Shown: positions 9,643-18,096, counted from the stretch's first letter. The stretch: 64,000 bases of DNA from MFD04580-c1 sp963702995 (GCA_963702995.1 OY969783.1:5270001-5334000), one strand, 5' to 3'. Program-made: numbers and translations. Notes: generated by a model not told the origin, from the letters alone.

Positions 9643-9717
9643 TTTTCAACCATTTCGTGACATACTTGCCAGATGGCCTGCCTGAAGCAGGCGATCCATT
9701 TCTCCGGGGGGAAGCGT
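9643..9717 (+). repeat. Duplicated upstream region, copy 2 (with 2667-2742)
   Basis: Close match to 2667-2742: TTTTCAACCATTTCGTGACATACTTGCC here against TTTTCAACCATTGCGTGACATACTGGCC there, in two overlapping short blocks. Both are followed by an AGGC-rich segment, a G-rich ribosome binding site and an ATG opening MPRKKR. Confidence 0.7.
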
Positions 9718-9933
9718 ATGCCACGCAAAAAGCGAGAACCGAAGACCGCCGCCATAGGCGAGGCAGCTCAGCCCCACACCGGCCCCACAGCAATGACCGT
9801 CGGTATGGGTGCTGTTCTCGCGGACGATCATGTAAAAATGGCGCGGTACTGGTTCACCCGAGTGACACCGACCAGCCGCGCTCAAGCCCGGCAAACGCCG
9901 CTCGCGGGCGCCCGCGGGGAGCCCAGTCGTTGA
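9718..9933 (+). pseudogene. Deletion-fused copy of the 2743/3203 gene pair
   Basis: A 71-aa open frame. Residues 1-25 match the N-terminus of the 2743 gene product (MPRKKR, then a TAAI-EAAQ segment). Residues 27-71 match the C-terminal half of the 3203 gene product (TVGMGAVLADD, MARYWFTRVTP, SRAQARQTPL). About 600 bases between these points are missing, so two adjacent genes have been joined in frame. It could still be expressed, since it keeps the same upstream sequence and a GGGGGGAAG ribosome binding site. Confidence 0.7.
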
Positions 9934-10061
9934 AACGCCGCTCGTGCCATGGCGCAGGCGGCGACCTGCCCGGTCAGCTTCAGCTTGACTGGAATCCGTC
10001 TCCCCCAAGGCAGCCGCACCGATCCCCGAAACCGTCGTCGGAATCGACATGGACGGAGCCG

Positions 10062-10877
10062 GTGCAGGTTCTGCGATGGGATTTTGACGCCACCTTTCCG
10101 GAGCCGACGCAGCAGGCGGTGGACGCGGGCATCATCAGTGACGATGACCTCACGCCACAGCGTATCAGGGCAATGCATGACGAGCATGAAAGAGAGCTTT
10201 CTGCGGCGTTACGGGAGATGGATGCCCTGGCTGACGCCCGCCGTCGCGGTGTCGATCCTGCTACCGGTCAACGGCCCATGAATAGCGCCGGAGAACTTCG
10301 CCTCAGCCGTCTGCTTGAAAAGGAGTCATGCCGGCTCGATCGCTGGTGGGAGAATCTGCTGGGCGTCTATGCGGAGGTGTTCGGGCAAAACGCCGCAACG
10401 GCGTTTGGCCAAGCCGTCCGGGCACGGTACGCAGGCGTCGAAGTGACCGGACCTCAGCCACCCCGTGTTGAGTATTCTGCGCCCGCCGAAACGACCCAGA
10501 GACCAAGCGTCGATGTACCCATTCTCAGCCGTCCCCGGCCGCGCGAGGGCAACCGCGTCCTCGCACGGCTTCCCGTGCCCCAGCCCCTTCCCTCCGCCGT
10601 CGCCGCAGGACATTTCGGCATTGGCGATGACGGCAAACCGGTGCGTCCTTCTGCCCGGGAGGTACGCGAGATAACCGAGCAGCATGCCAAGAAGATGATC
10701 GATTTACTGGATTCACTGGCCGGTGCATCACTGAGCGGCAAACAGACGCTACTCGAATCATTTCACAGCGCCGCCCAGGCCTACGCCGACGACTTCGGCT
10801 CGCCTGCCGCCGGGCGGCTGGTCGCCTATGTCCGCAGACAGGCGGGTCTTGAAGTTCCCGCTCGCCGCGGACGCTAA
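10062..10877 (+). CDS. Hypothetical accessory protein
   Basis: About 271 aa from a GTG at 10062, which has GGAG a few bases upstream; the frame stays open for 580 bases further upstream but overlaps the fused pseudogene there, so the start is uncertain. Residues about 20-110 look helical and charged (DDLTPQRIRAMHDEHERELSAALREMDAL; GELRLSRLLEKESCRLDRWW). The middle is Pro-rich and the C-terminus helical again. No transmembrane segment or recognisable domain. It is plausibly plasmid-specific. Confidence 0.5.
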   Translation: MQVLRWDFDATFPEPTQQAVDAGIISDDDLTPQRIRAMHDEHERELSAALREMDALADARRRGVDPATGQRPMNSAGELRLSRLLEKESCRLDRWWENLLGVYAEVFGQNAATAFGQAVRARYAGVEVTGPQPPRVEYSAPAETTQRPSVDVPILSRPRPREGNRVLARLPVPQPLPSAVAAGHFGIGDDGKPVRPSAREVREITEQHAKKMIDLLDSLAGASLSGKQTLLESFHSAAQAYADDFGSPAAGRLVAYVRRQAGLEVPARRGR

Positions 10878-10947
10878 TCCCGCCACAGCGGCAGTGCTAC
10901 CGGCAAAGATCCTGGCAGGCCGCACCCTACCCCGATCGCTTAACGAC

Positions 10948-10976
10948 TTGTTAGGTTTTTACCGGTATCCTATACG
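10948..10976 (+). promoter_or_regulatory. Candidate sigma-70-type promoter
   Basis: TTGTTA at 10948-10953 and TATACG at 10971-10976 are separated by 17 bases. The -10 box lies 32 bases upstream of the ATG of the 11009 gene, in an AT-richer pocket of this GC-rich region. Confidence 0.4.
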
Positions 10977-11008
10977 ACGTTTGTAATTCACTTCGATTGG
11001 GGGATCAG

Positions 11009-11935
11009 ATGGTAGAACGCCCGCCGCCGACGGACAAGCAGCAAACCGTCGAAACGCTCGCCGAGGCATTGGAGGTGACTCCAAAGTCCATAGTAAAGCA
11101 GCTTAAAATATTGTCCGGAAGTTTCGCGCCGCAAGGCCTGGTACGGTTTCAGAACATTTTGATTCCTAAGCAGCATGTTAGAGCGGCCATAGAGACTGGG
11201 CTAATGCCGCAAGCCACATTCGACGCCATCGTCGCGGACTATCGCCTCAATCGCGTCCCCGACGGCTTTCTAGCCAAAGGTGGTGTCTACAGTGCTGCAC
11301 TTGCTCTGACCGGCCGCGAAGTCATCAGTAAAGACTTTTTGACTCACATGTTTGATTCCTTCGCCGAGCAACTCAAAATCCCCGGCACTGAAGATCTGAG
11401 CTGGTCCCATCCCGACGGGCGAATGTTCCAAATACCCAGATCGGAATTTTTCTCCTACGTGCGCCGCACTGACTACACAGGTCGGCAACACGCCGCGCTA
11501 GCCGTATCGCCCGCGGCCGCCCGCGTGATCGCGGGCCTACCGCCTGTCGAAAAAGACGTTCGACCCCAACCCCGGCCCAAATTCACAAGCTCAGTCGCAC
11601 CCCTCGTCAAAGAAACCCAACGCAGGGCGGCCGAGCAGATCAAGTCACAAGCAGGTGGCCCAGGAGCGCACGACGATGGGGCACGCCCGCACCCTACGCC
11701 CAAATCCGCAAATTCAGTCGAAGCGCTTCTTGAAGAGAATAGCGGCAAGGCGGCAGGCGAAGCGCAGTTGCGAGCAACTGGCCCTGGACCGCACGACGAG
11801 GAGATTCGACCCCGCCCTAAGCCCAAGACATCCAATTCGATCGCAGCCCTCTTGGAAGAAAACCGGCGCAAGGCGATGGAGCGAGTCGCGTCGCGTCCCG
11901 CTGGAAAGCCCGACAACGAACGCGGCGGGCGGTAG
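11009..11935 (+). CDS. Hypothetical protein with three C-terminal RPxPK repeats
   Basis: 308 aa from the ATG at 11009, with GGGGGA just upstream (a TTG at 10997 is the alternative). Residues about 10-60 resemble a small helix-turn-helix-like segment (TVETLAEALEVTPKSIVKQLKIL). The central domain is unrecognised. The C-terminal third holds three degenerate repeats of about 40 residues, each with an RPxPK motif, a Ser-Val/Ile/Ala-A-L-x-x-E helix and an Ala-rich tail ending GPG-H-DD. The repeats look like flexible linkers with short helices. No membrane segment. Confidence 0.5.
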   Translation: MVERPPPTDKQQTVETLAEALEVTPKSIVKQLKILSGSFAPQGLVRFQNILIPKQHVRAAIETGLMPQATFDAIVADYRLNRVPDGFLAKGGVYSAALALTGREVISKDFLTHMFDSFAEQLKIPGTEDLSWSHPDGRMFQIPRSEFFSYVRRTDYTGRQHAALAVSPAAARVIAGLPPVEKDVRPQPRPKFTSSVAPLVKETQRRAAEQIKSQAGGPGAHDDGARPHPTPKSANSVEALLEENSGKAAGEAQLRATGPGPHDEEIRPRPKPKTSNSIAALLEENRRKAMERVASRPAGKPDNERGGR

Positions 11936-12024
11936 ACCTCTTCGGTCCCCCAGCCTCATGGTGAATTATCGATGACAGCCCGGATGTGGGGTGTTAATGC
12001 TCTCGCAGAGGAGAGGCATACGCC

Positions 12025-12498
12025 ATGTCACGCAAATTCTGCTGCTTTGTTCTGCTGCTTCTGGCCATGGTTCCCGAGGCTGCTTCGACCTCATATCTGC
12101 CGCTCGTCATTGGTGCCGTTTATGATCATCCCGGTGCGAGCCCGCAGAGTGTGGCCCACGCGTTCGGCTGGTACCAGATTGCCGCCCGCCAGCACAATGC
12201 GGAGGCCGCGTTGCTCGTGGGCACCTGCTATCTGACGGGTCGCGGCGTCGCCTTTGATCCCGAGCGGGCGATGCGATGGCTTGAAGTCGCGGCCGCCGGA
12301 GGGGAGCCCCGTGCTGAAGCCGTGCTGGGCAACGTCTTTTGCGGCGGACTTCCCGGTATTCGCAGGAATCCCGCCCTGGCCCGCTTCTGGTGGATGCGGG
12401 CGATCGCCCACGGCAGCACGGAAGCACGCGACAATGCGTCGGAGCAATCCTGCACGTCGCGCGATCCCGCATTGCCCCTCCCTGGGCACGATATCTGA
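12025..12498 (+). CDS. Small exported Sel1-repeat protein
   Basis: 157 aa with an N-terminal signal peptide (MSRKFCCFVLLLLAMVPEAAS). Two to three Sel1-like repeats follow: AFGWYQIAARQHNAEAALLVGTCYLTGRGVAFD, AMRWLEVAAAGG and ARFWWMRAIAHGS. GGAG-rich sequence lies before the ATG. It probably acts as a periplasmic or surface adaptor. It faces the second pseudopilin gene convergently. Confidence 0.7.
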   Translation: MSRKFCCFVLLLLAMVPEAASTSYLPLVIGAVYDHPGASPQSVAHAFGWYQIAARQHNAEAALLVGTCYLTGRGVAFDPERAMRWLEVAAAGGEPRAEAVLGNVFCGGLPGIRRNPALARFWWMRAIAHGSTEARDNASEQSCTSRDPALPLPGHDI

Positions 12499-12557
12499 GG
12501 GGCCAGCGAGCGGTGTCAATCCAACCGCCAGTTCTGCAAGATCACTCACGGTTGGCC

Positions 12558-13490
12558 TCATTGGAAGCGGAATGAGAGGTTGCAGGCGACCGTGGCACCG
12601 TTGCCGTTGGCGGGCGACCCTGTCGCGTACATGCCCGTCGCCGAATCCGAGCAAGTGGCGCTCGTATAGCTGCCAAGCGCGGCCGATTGCGAGGCCAGGA
12701 TCGCAATGTTGCCAACCCCAAACCCGCCGCTTGTTCCCACGTAGTTGGTTTGCACTGAGCCAGCCCTCGGCAAGCCATCATCTACCTTTGAGTCGATCGA
12801 GAATGCTTCGGCGGCGGAGAGCGACGGGCTTGAGTTCAAGGCTCCCGCAATCGGCGGATTGTTATTGGTGCTGGAGAGAGTCGCTAGCCCGTAATAGTTA
12901 AAGCCGCCGCTGCTATAGACATAAAAGTACGATGAGCGGCCGATCTTGGCGGGCGGCAGGCAATGGCCTATTCCAGTCGTTCCCAGGTTCTTCATCGCCT
13001 GCAAGCCAAACACCGTGCCCTGAAACTGGAGAATGCCCACTCCTCCGACCGAACCGTAGCTGCCTTCGATAAGATTGAGATTCATGCCGTTTGCGTAGCT
13101 CATGTCCGACCAGAACCACCCCGTCTCGCCGAGCCCCTGCAAGAGGTTCGATGGCGCACTGGTATCCCCATTCAAATTGCCTTCGATCACCCCGTTACTG
13201 TCCCCTGACCCGCCTACGCTACCACGGCTGCTGCCGGCGAAGTCGACGGTGGCAAAGCCGTACGTGTCTGCGGTCCCAAAGGACATGTCACCCGGAAGCT
13301 CGCCATATTTGCCGATAAACGTGTTCTTCGCGGTGTTGAACTTTTCCACCTGCGTGATCGTTGCTCGAATCGCGGCGGAGCGTATCAGCTCCTGACCTAC
13401 GAGCACTCCGCCCACGAGCAAGCCGATGATGACCAGCGTGATAGACAGCTCGATAAGCGTAAAACCCGTTTCTTGCTCGGCGCGCTTCAT
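12558..13490 (-). CDS. Type II/IV pseudopilin-like protein, paralogue of the 1.5-2.4 kb gene
   Basis: 310 aa from the ATG at 13490, which has a GGGGGAG ribosome binding site. A very short leader (MKRAEQETG) is followed by FTLIELS and a hydrophobic helix (ITLVIIGLLVGGVLVGQ). The body shares long blocks with the first pseudopilin: RATITQVEKFNTA, GKYGELPGDM against DKYGAIPGDM, WSDMSYANGMNLNLIEGS, YFYVYSSGGFNYYGL, and the end LSFRFQ. The conserved short leader supports the cleavage site. Two diverged copies in one replicon suggest a retained surface or uptake function. Confidence 0.85.
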   Translation of the reverse strand: MKRAEQETGFTLIELSITLVIIGLLVGGVLVGQELIRSAAIRATITQVEKFNTAKNTFIGKYGELPGDMSFGTADTYGFATVDFAGSSRGSVGGSGDSNGVIEGNLNGDTSAPSNLLQGLGETGWFWSDMSYANGMNLNLIEGSYGSVGGVGILQFQGTVFGLQAMKNLGTTGIGHCLPPAKIGRSSYFYVYSSGGFNYYGLATLSSTNNNPPIAGALNSSPSLSAAEAFSIDSKVDDGLPRAGSVQTNYVGTSGGFGVGNIAILASQSAALGSYTSATCSDSATGMYATGSPANGNGATVACNLSFRFQ

Positions 13491-13679
13491 TGGCTCCCCC
13501 GCGACACAATGGCCATGGAACCTATCATCCTGTGCCATTTGGGCCAACGGAATCTGCTGGGCAAACAGCCCGACCGTTCTCGCATCACCGTAACTTGGAT
13601 GTTGAATGTGCATACATGCATGCAAGCAATATTGATTGTCAGACATCTTCCCTAAGCAGTGCTTAGGAGCCTTTTTCAC

Positions 13680-13975
13680 GGTGAAAACTGGCGTAAATCA
13701 GTGCCAGCCAGCTTGCTGACCTGCTTGCAGGCCAGAAGTCATGTCGGCTTGCAGGCATGAAAGCCATCATGCCAGACCGATGACAGGACAGTCGGTTGGA
13801 TTGCCTGCCGTCTGTCTTGCCATCCTGCTGACACGACAGCATGACATCTAACAAATGTGATTGCTTCACATCTTGCCAGCAAGAAATCTCACTGGCACGC
13901 CATCATTCCAGCTCGCCAGCCGGACAGCTTGAAATACTGCTTGCGCTCATGCAGGCAAGCATGCTATCTGTAAAG
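13680..13975. promoter_or_regulatory. Putative partition site / ParA operator region
   Basis: About 300 non-coding bases directly before parA contain many copies of a CTTGCAGGC/GCTTGC-type word on both strands: CTGCTTGCAGGCC, GGCTTGCAGGCATG, TTGCCAGCAAG and CATGCAGGCAAGCATGC, the last only a few bases from the parA ATG. Such clustered inverted words upstream of parA are typical of centromere-like parS sites or operators bound by the small partner protein. The identity of the true recognition word is inferred. Confidence 0.45.
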
Positions 13976-13976
13976 C

Positions 13977-14642
13977 ATGATCATCGTCGTCGCGAATTCC
14001 AAAGGGGGGGTCGGCAAATCGACCTTCTCCGTTCACCTGGCGGCCTGGCTGCACGAGCAGGGCCACCGCGTGACGCTCGCCGATTGCGACACGCAGCAAT
14101 CGTCATCGGAATGGATTCGCGAAGCCGTGCCCGAGGTCAAAGCGGTCCGGCTCGACAATCCCGACGTGATCCTAAACGACTTGCCGCTGTTGAACGCCGA
14201 CACCGATTACGTCATCGCCGACGGTCCCGGCAGCCAGACCGAAACCAGCCGGGCGCTTTTGCTCCGGGCCGATCTTGCCATCGTGCCATGCAAGGCATCA
14301 ATGCTGGAGGTAAGGGCGCTCGCCAAGGCGACCGAGGTGCTCCGCGTTTCCCAGGACATCCGATCCGGCCTGCCCAGGGCCGTCATCGTGCTGAGCATGG
14401 TCGGCAAGAACTACCGGCTCACCGCCGACATGAAGGAAGCGGCCGCGGCGCTCAGCCTTCCGCTGGCATCGCGTGCGATGATTCTGCGCCAGATTTACGC
14501 CGACGCGCCGGGGCAGGGGGCCGTGGTCTGGAATATGGGCTCGCGCGCCCGCGATGCGGCCGAGGAGGTCGATCAGATCTTCAGCGAAATTCTCCCCGAT
14601 GCCGTCAAGCGCCGGGTTTCCCGCTTCTCATTATCGCAGTAG
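13977..14642 (+). CDS. parA: ParA-family plasmid partition ATPase
   Basis: 221 aa, the short ParA type without an N-terminal HTH (class Ib size). A deviant Walker A (KGGVGKST) lies at residues 9-16, and a Walker A' (DCDTQQSSS) and Walker B-like (YVIADGPG) follow. Such ATPases use the nucleoid as a matrix to move plasmid copies apart. The small gene 8 bases downstream is the likely partner, and the repeat-rich region upstream the likely site. Because the protein lacks its own DNA-binding domain, autoregulation would fall to the partner. Confidence 0.9.
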   Translation: MIIVVANSKGGVGKSTFSVHLAAWLHEQGHRVTLADCDTQQSSSEWIREAVPEVKAVRLDNPDVILNDLPLLNADTDYVIADGPGSQTETSRALLLRADLAIVPCKASMLEVRALAKATEVLRVSQDIRSGLPRAVIVLSMVGKNYRLTADMKEAAAALSLPLASRAMILRQIYADAPGQGAVVWNMGSRARDAAEEVDQIFSEILPDAVKRRVSRFSLSQ

Positions 14643-14650
14643 AGGAAGTT

Positions 14651-14950
14651 ATGGTGGACCGCCGACCACTGACCGAGGGACTCAAGCCACCGACCCAGAC
14701 GCCGGCGATCGACCCGCAGCTCGAGCGCGAGTTCGTTCACGGGAAGAAGACGCCGGCGCCGCCGGCACCGGCCGCACAGTCACCCCATTCCCGGGTTCCC
14801 ATCAGCACGCGGATACGCTCGGAATATGCCGATGCGCTCAAACGAGCCTCACTCCAGCGACAACTTGAAAAGGTCGAGCCGAACACGCTTCAGGACATTT
14901 TGGAGCAGGCCATCGAGCCGTGGCTCAGGGACAACGGTTATATCCGGTGA
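14651..14950 (+). CDS. Small ParA partner / RHH-like partition protein
   Basis: 99 aa, separated by 8 bases from parA with an AGGAAG ribosome binding site. The N-terminal half is Pro-rich and disordered, and probably contacts ParA. The C-terminal half (VPISTRIRSEYADALKRASL, then a NTLQDILEQAIEPWLRDNGY helix) has the pattern of a ribbon-helix-helix-like DNA-binding domain found in ParB-type partners of short ParA proteins. It should bind the repeats upstream of parA. Confidence 0.7.
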   Translation: MVDRRPLTEGLKPPTQTPAIDPQLEREFVHGKKTPAPPAPAAQSPHSRVPISTRIRSEYADALKRASLQRQLEKVEPNTLQDILEQAIEPWLRDNGYIR

Positions 14951-14994
14951 ACGCGTTGATGATAGCGGCTGGTGAAAACCCGGATCGCGATCGC

Positions 14995-15294
14995 TTATGC
15001 TGAGCGGTGACCCGAGCGCGAGTCGGTGTTTTGACGCTCCGTGATGACGCGACTGGCGTTCTCACCCACCTCAATGACACTATCGGATACAGATGAGCCT
15101 GACGGAGCGCTTGAGCGTGCTTCTTTGAGCTTCGGCCTTTGAATCGGAGCTTCCATCGTCCGCATCATCACTCGACCCGTAGCAAACGCAACGACCGCGC
15201 TAACACATCCGCCAACTAAAGCGGCGAGGCCGCCCCACCGAGAAGCGAGTTTCCCGCCGCCAAAGCCAGCCATCATACCGAGGATATACTCCAT
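14995..15294 (-). CDS. Small membrane protein
   Basis: 99 aa. Residues 1-45 are hydrophobic with Gly-rich segments (YILGMMAGFGGGKLASRWGGLAALVGGCVSAVVAFATG), giving one or two membrane spans. The remainder is a Ser-rich, charged cytoplasmic or periplasmic tail. The last of three or four same-strand small genes (16126 to 14995). Unknown function. Confidence 0.5.
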   Translation of the reverse strand: MEYILGMMAGFGGGKLASRWGGLAALVGGCVSAVVAFATGRVMMRTMEAPIQRPKLKEARSSAPSGSSVSDSVIEVGENASRVITERQNTDSRSGHRSA

Positions 15295-15376
15295 GATTTA
15301 GCCCCCAAATCAGGAGATCATATAACGCGGCGCCGTCTACGTCGAGTTACAACTATGTGACATGCTGCTCCAAGAA

Positions 15377-15721
15377 TCAGTCGATATTCGCAATAGCGGT
15401 CGAGCGGGGCACCAAACGGCCAAAGTTCCGCCGACGGAATAGCCAACTATACAGAGGGATCTCCGGCAACTCGATCTCAAGTGTTTGGAATTGACCGATT
15501 TTAATGTCGGGTGTTTCATAGACCGCGCTTCGACAGCCGTCGATCTCGAAAAAAGCTTCATGCCTCCCCGGAGTCGCCAGGTCAAAATCAGATGCAGTCC
15601 CAGGCGCGGGCGGGCTAAGTTCGCCCCGTAAGACCCCGTCAATGAAAATACGAACGGTAAGAGCCGAACCGAACCATCGGTCGGGGCGTTGGACCCGTAT
15701 AAAGCTCCGCGATTGGGACAT
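15377..15721 (-). CDS. Hypothetical protein
   Basis: 114 aa, starting 4 bases after the upstream gene stops, so it is co-transcribed with it. The middle (VRIFIDGVLRGELSPPAPG... PGRHEAFFEIDGCRS) looks like a small beta-sandwich with a 'DG..RG' turn, as in proteins that describe lipid- or peptide-binding modules, but I cannot assign a family. No signal peptide. Confidence 0.5.
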   Translation of the reverse strand: MSQSRSFIRVQRPDRWFGSALTVRIFIDGVLRGELSPPAPGTASDFDLATPGRHEAFFEIDGCRSAVYETPDIKIGQFQTLEIELPEIPLYSWLFRRRNFGRLVPRSTAIANID

Positions 15722-15724
15722 AGC

Positions 15725-16126
15725 TCATCCTTTGAGAGTCAGCAGCCCTCGGATCACGAGATTTCCCTTGCTGTCGTGATAGTCTCCGCTGTCAATACTC
15801 TCGTCCTCAAACCATTCCTTCGCGACTTTCGTCGCGACATAGCCAAGCAGGAGCCCAACCGCGCCGCCGGTTAGCCCGGCGAGCACCCCGAACGCCGATG
15901 CGAGCTCATACCCTGCGGCAAGCCCCACTACCTCGTCCAAGCCGTATACCACAAGCTCCGTGACTTCCGACTTATGTCGGTGCGTCGGAGTCAACGTGTA
16001 TACTTCGAAGCCGGTGCGGAAATGGACGCCGAACGTGAGTATGACGTTGTGCCTGTTCTTTTTGTAACCCGAAATCTCCCAACTCACATTCTGCCCATCT
16101 GCCAGAGTAAGATCCCATTTCGGCAT
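15725..16126 (-). CDS. Hypothetical protein with glycine-rich hydrophobic segment
   Basis: 133 aa from the ATG at 16126, preceded by GGAGG at a good distance. The N-terminal half looks like a beta-rich domain (WDLTLADGQNVSWEISGYKKNRHNVILTFGV). Residues about 75-105 form a Gly/Ala/Leu-rich hydrophobic stretch (FGVLAGLTGGAVGLLLGYVA) that could insert in a membrane. First gene of a likely three-gene unit with 15721 and 15294. Confidence 0.5.
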   Translation of the reverse strand: MPKWDLTLADGQNVSWEISGYKKNRHNVILTFGVHFRTGFEVYTLTPTHRHKSEVTELVVYGLDEVVGLAAGYELASAFGVLAGLTGGAVGLLLGYVATKVAKEWFEDESIDSGDYHDSKGNLVIRGLLTLKG

Positions 16127-16213
16127 GACTAGTCCTCCATAGTGCCGTCTCAACGACCAAGTGGTAGAACGAACTTCGTGCGACGCAGGCCGCCCCGGGT
16201 GCTAAGGCAATTT

Positions 16214-16242
16214 GATATTCGCATATCGCGTTGACCTGTCAA
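16214..16242 (-). promoter_or_regulatory. Candidate sigma-70-type promoter for the 16126 gene
   Basis: On the minus strand a perfect TTGACA (16242-16237) is followed after 17 bases by AATATC (16219-16214). The -35 is ideal and the -10 weak. It lies about 90 bases upstream of the ATG. Confidence 0.35.
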
Positions 16243-16342
16243 GCGCGAGGAAGGGCTTCGGCTCTCCCCTGTGCACGGCTATGGAGGCCCTCGGCACCGG
16301 CTTCAAGGGGTGAGGCGGCCAAGAGCACAAGCCGCTCGGTTG

Positions 16343-16963
16343 TCAGCTGACGTCGCTCACCAGCCCAGGCGGCAGCGACACCGGAGTCACGTCCACGAAG
16401 GGCAGTTCTTGCTGTCGACCGGCGCCTTTCAGGTGATATGACTTTACGAATGCGAGTCGATCGCCGTTGAACATGAACTTGATGTTCACGAAGTAGACGC
16501 CGTCAGAAGGGCTGCGGTAGAGAAACTCTTTTTCCAGTAGTTCACGCACGCCGCGCTGATACGTCCGGTCGTTGATCCCGTGATCTTTGGCGACGTACTG
16601 ATTGAGCTTGATTTCGTCCTGGCCCGGGTTGGCCCGCATTTCGTGATAGACCAGCTCGAAAACCTGAATGCCGGTCTTGGACAGGCCCGCCGCCTGCTTG
16701 ATGCCGTCGAGGAACAACTTGACGAACCGGGTCGTGTCAACTTCCTCTTCCCACCAGAAGCCCAGGCCGCCGATGCCTTTCAACTCGCCGGTGCTGTTAT
16801 CAACGATGACGGAACCCTTGCCGCCGGGCACGCTGATCCGCTTCGTCCGCGTAGGCAACCCGTTGGTTTGCGGCACGCTGGGGTTGGTGCGATACACCGG
16901 AAACCCGCGCTTCGTCGAGATCTGGTTCGTCGGAACCTCCGCAATCTGGCGCTCTACCGTCAT
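16343..16963 (-). CDS. RepL-like plasmid replication protein
   Basis: 206 aa from an ATG with GGAGAG upstream. Residues about 75-150 look like a winged helix-turn-helix: AGLSKTGIQVFELVYHEM, a DHGINDRTYQRGVRELLEKEFLYRS recognition region, and then a wing. The motif FVNIKFMFNGDRLAFVKSY is close to the end of RepL-type replication proteins, which bind the origin and start replication. Together with parA this marks a replicon. It is alone on its transcript. The closest known relatives would be RepL of Firmicutes plasmids and P1, but sequence similarity is only by motif. Confidence 0.7.
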   Translation of the reverse strand: MTVERQIAEVPTNQISTKRGFPVYRTNPSVPQTNGLPTRTKRISVPGGKGSVIVDNSTGELKGIGGLGFWWEEEVDTTRFVKLFLDGIKQAAGLSKTGIQVFELVYHEMRANPGQDEIKLNQYVAKDHGINDRTYQRGVRELLEKEFLYRSPSDGVYFVNIKFMFNGDRLAFVKSYHLKGAGRQQELPFVDVTPVSLPPGLVSDVS

Positions 16964-17301
16964 TTTCGCTCTCCATATTTGTCACTAAACAGACAGGAGC
17001 ATGGCAGTTAAGCGTCAAAAGCGCAAGCTGTTTTTGACGGTCCACCGACCGATCGTGACGGTTGACCGCACGAATGTGTCGTTTCGGATCGAGCGAGATC
17101 AACCGGTTAAGCCGTTCCCCTTTCTTATACTTAAAACATCCCTTGACTCGACACCGCCGCCGCGCCACCAAGTGAGCGCCGTAGGTGGCGGGGTCGTAGC
17201 TCCCACTTGTCAGAACGGCCGGCCCTGTGGATAAGTCTCGGCAGGAGCACGACATTGGGCCAGACCGCCAACGCCTGCGCGTGGGGAGAGAACCGCTGCA
17301 T
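16964..17301. other. Intergenic region upstream of rep, candidate origin
   Basis: About 340 bases without a convincing gene. It holds short direct repeats of a GACGGT(C/T)NACCG type around 17036-17070 (GACGGTCCACCGACC and GACGGTTGACCGCAC), plausible binding sites for the Rep protein, and an AT-rich pocket at 17115-17140. A 77-codon open frame (17001-17234) has no recognisable features. Confidence 0.3.
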
Positions 17302-18096
17302 TTAACCTACAGTGTCTCCAATGGGCACAGTCGTGCCCGGTTGTACTCCAATCCGCAAGCGATCCCGAAAATTACGGTGTAGAGTTCCCTCGCCCCAAGG
17401 ACGTATCAGATTGACTTGAAAACGACCCGCTAGCAGATTGTTATTGGAAATTCTCGCGTGCTCGTCACTGGTCATCCGCTTCTGACGCTTATCCGGAGGC
17501 ATGTTCTCCACCCTTCGACGATCGCTGTGGGTAATGAACTGGGCAAATCTAAGATCTAACCATTGGATTGCACAACCGCTAGCGATGAGTCGCAAACGAA
17601 GGTCGCGATCCTCATAGCCCCATCCTTGCATAGATTCGTCATATCCGCCGACACGGAGAAAGTCGTCTCGATACATGGCCAAACGTCCCTTCGAATTCGA
17701 AGGCGCACGACCATAATTGGCTATTGCGCGCGGGTCGCGACTCATCAACTCGTTTAGATGGCCCGCAAAACCGCGTGGGAGAAAATTGTCGGCGTCAACG
17801 TTGCATAGTACAGGACCATCTGCAGCGAGAAAGCACACGTTTCGAGAGTGTGCCATGCTGTAATAGGTCACGTCTTCCAAGCGTAGGTAGACAAGTTTAC
17901 TGGACTCGATGAAGCCCATAGCGTTTTCTTGGATCCAATGCCCCAGACCGTCTCGTGACCCGTAGTCGAGAAGAACAAACTGGGCCGTTGGGTAATCATC
18001 GTTCTCTATGATGTTTCGGAACAAGGTCTGCTTTACATGATCCAGCCGATTCATCGCGGTCATACAGAACGAGATCCGATGATTGGTTAAGCTCAT
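17302..18096 (-). CDS. Glycosyltransferase family 2 (chondroitin-polymerase-like)
   Basis: 264 aa from the ATG at 18096. GT-A fold motifs: an N-terminal FCMTAMNR strand, LLDYGSRDG, the metal-binding DxD in CNVDADNF, and near the C-terminus GGYDESMQGWGYEDRDLRLRL, the GWGxEDxDL signature of galactosyltransferase/chondroitin-polymerase C-terminal domains. It transfers a sugar from a nucleotide donor. Its start overlaps the stop of the upstream gene as ATGA, so the two are translationally coupled. A longer start at 18231 would run into that gene. Confidence 0.8.
   Translation of the reverse strand: MSLTNHRISFCMTAMNRLDHVKQTLFRNIIENDDYPTAQFVLLDYGSRDGLGHWIQENAMGFIESSKLVYLRLEDVTYYSMAHSRNVCFLAADGPVLCNVDADNFLPRGFAGHLNELMSRDPRAIANYGRAPSNSKGRLAMYRDDFLRVGGYDESMQGWGYEDRDLRLRLIASGCAIQWLDLRFAQFITHSDRRRVENMPPDKRQKRMTSDEHARISNNNLLAGRFQVNLIRPWGEGTLHRNFRDRLRIGVQPGTTVPIGDTVG

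Noticed and set aside
17001..17234. A 77-codon gene upstream of rep
   Set aside because: No family, no strong ribosome binding site, and it covers short repeats that look like Rep binding sites.
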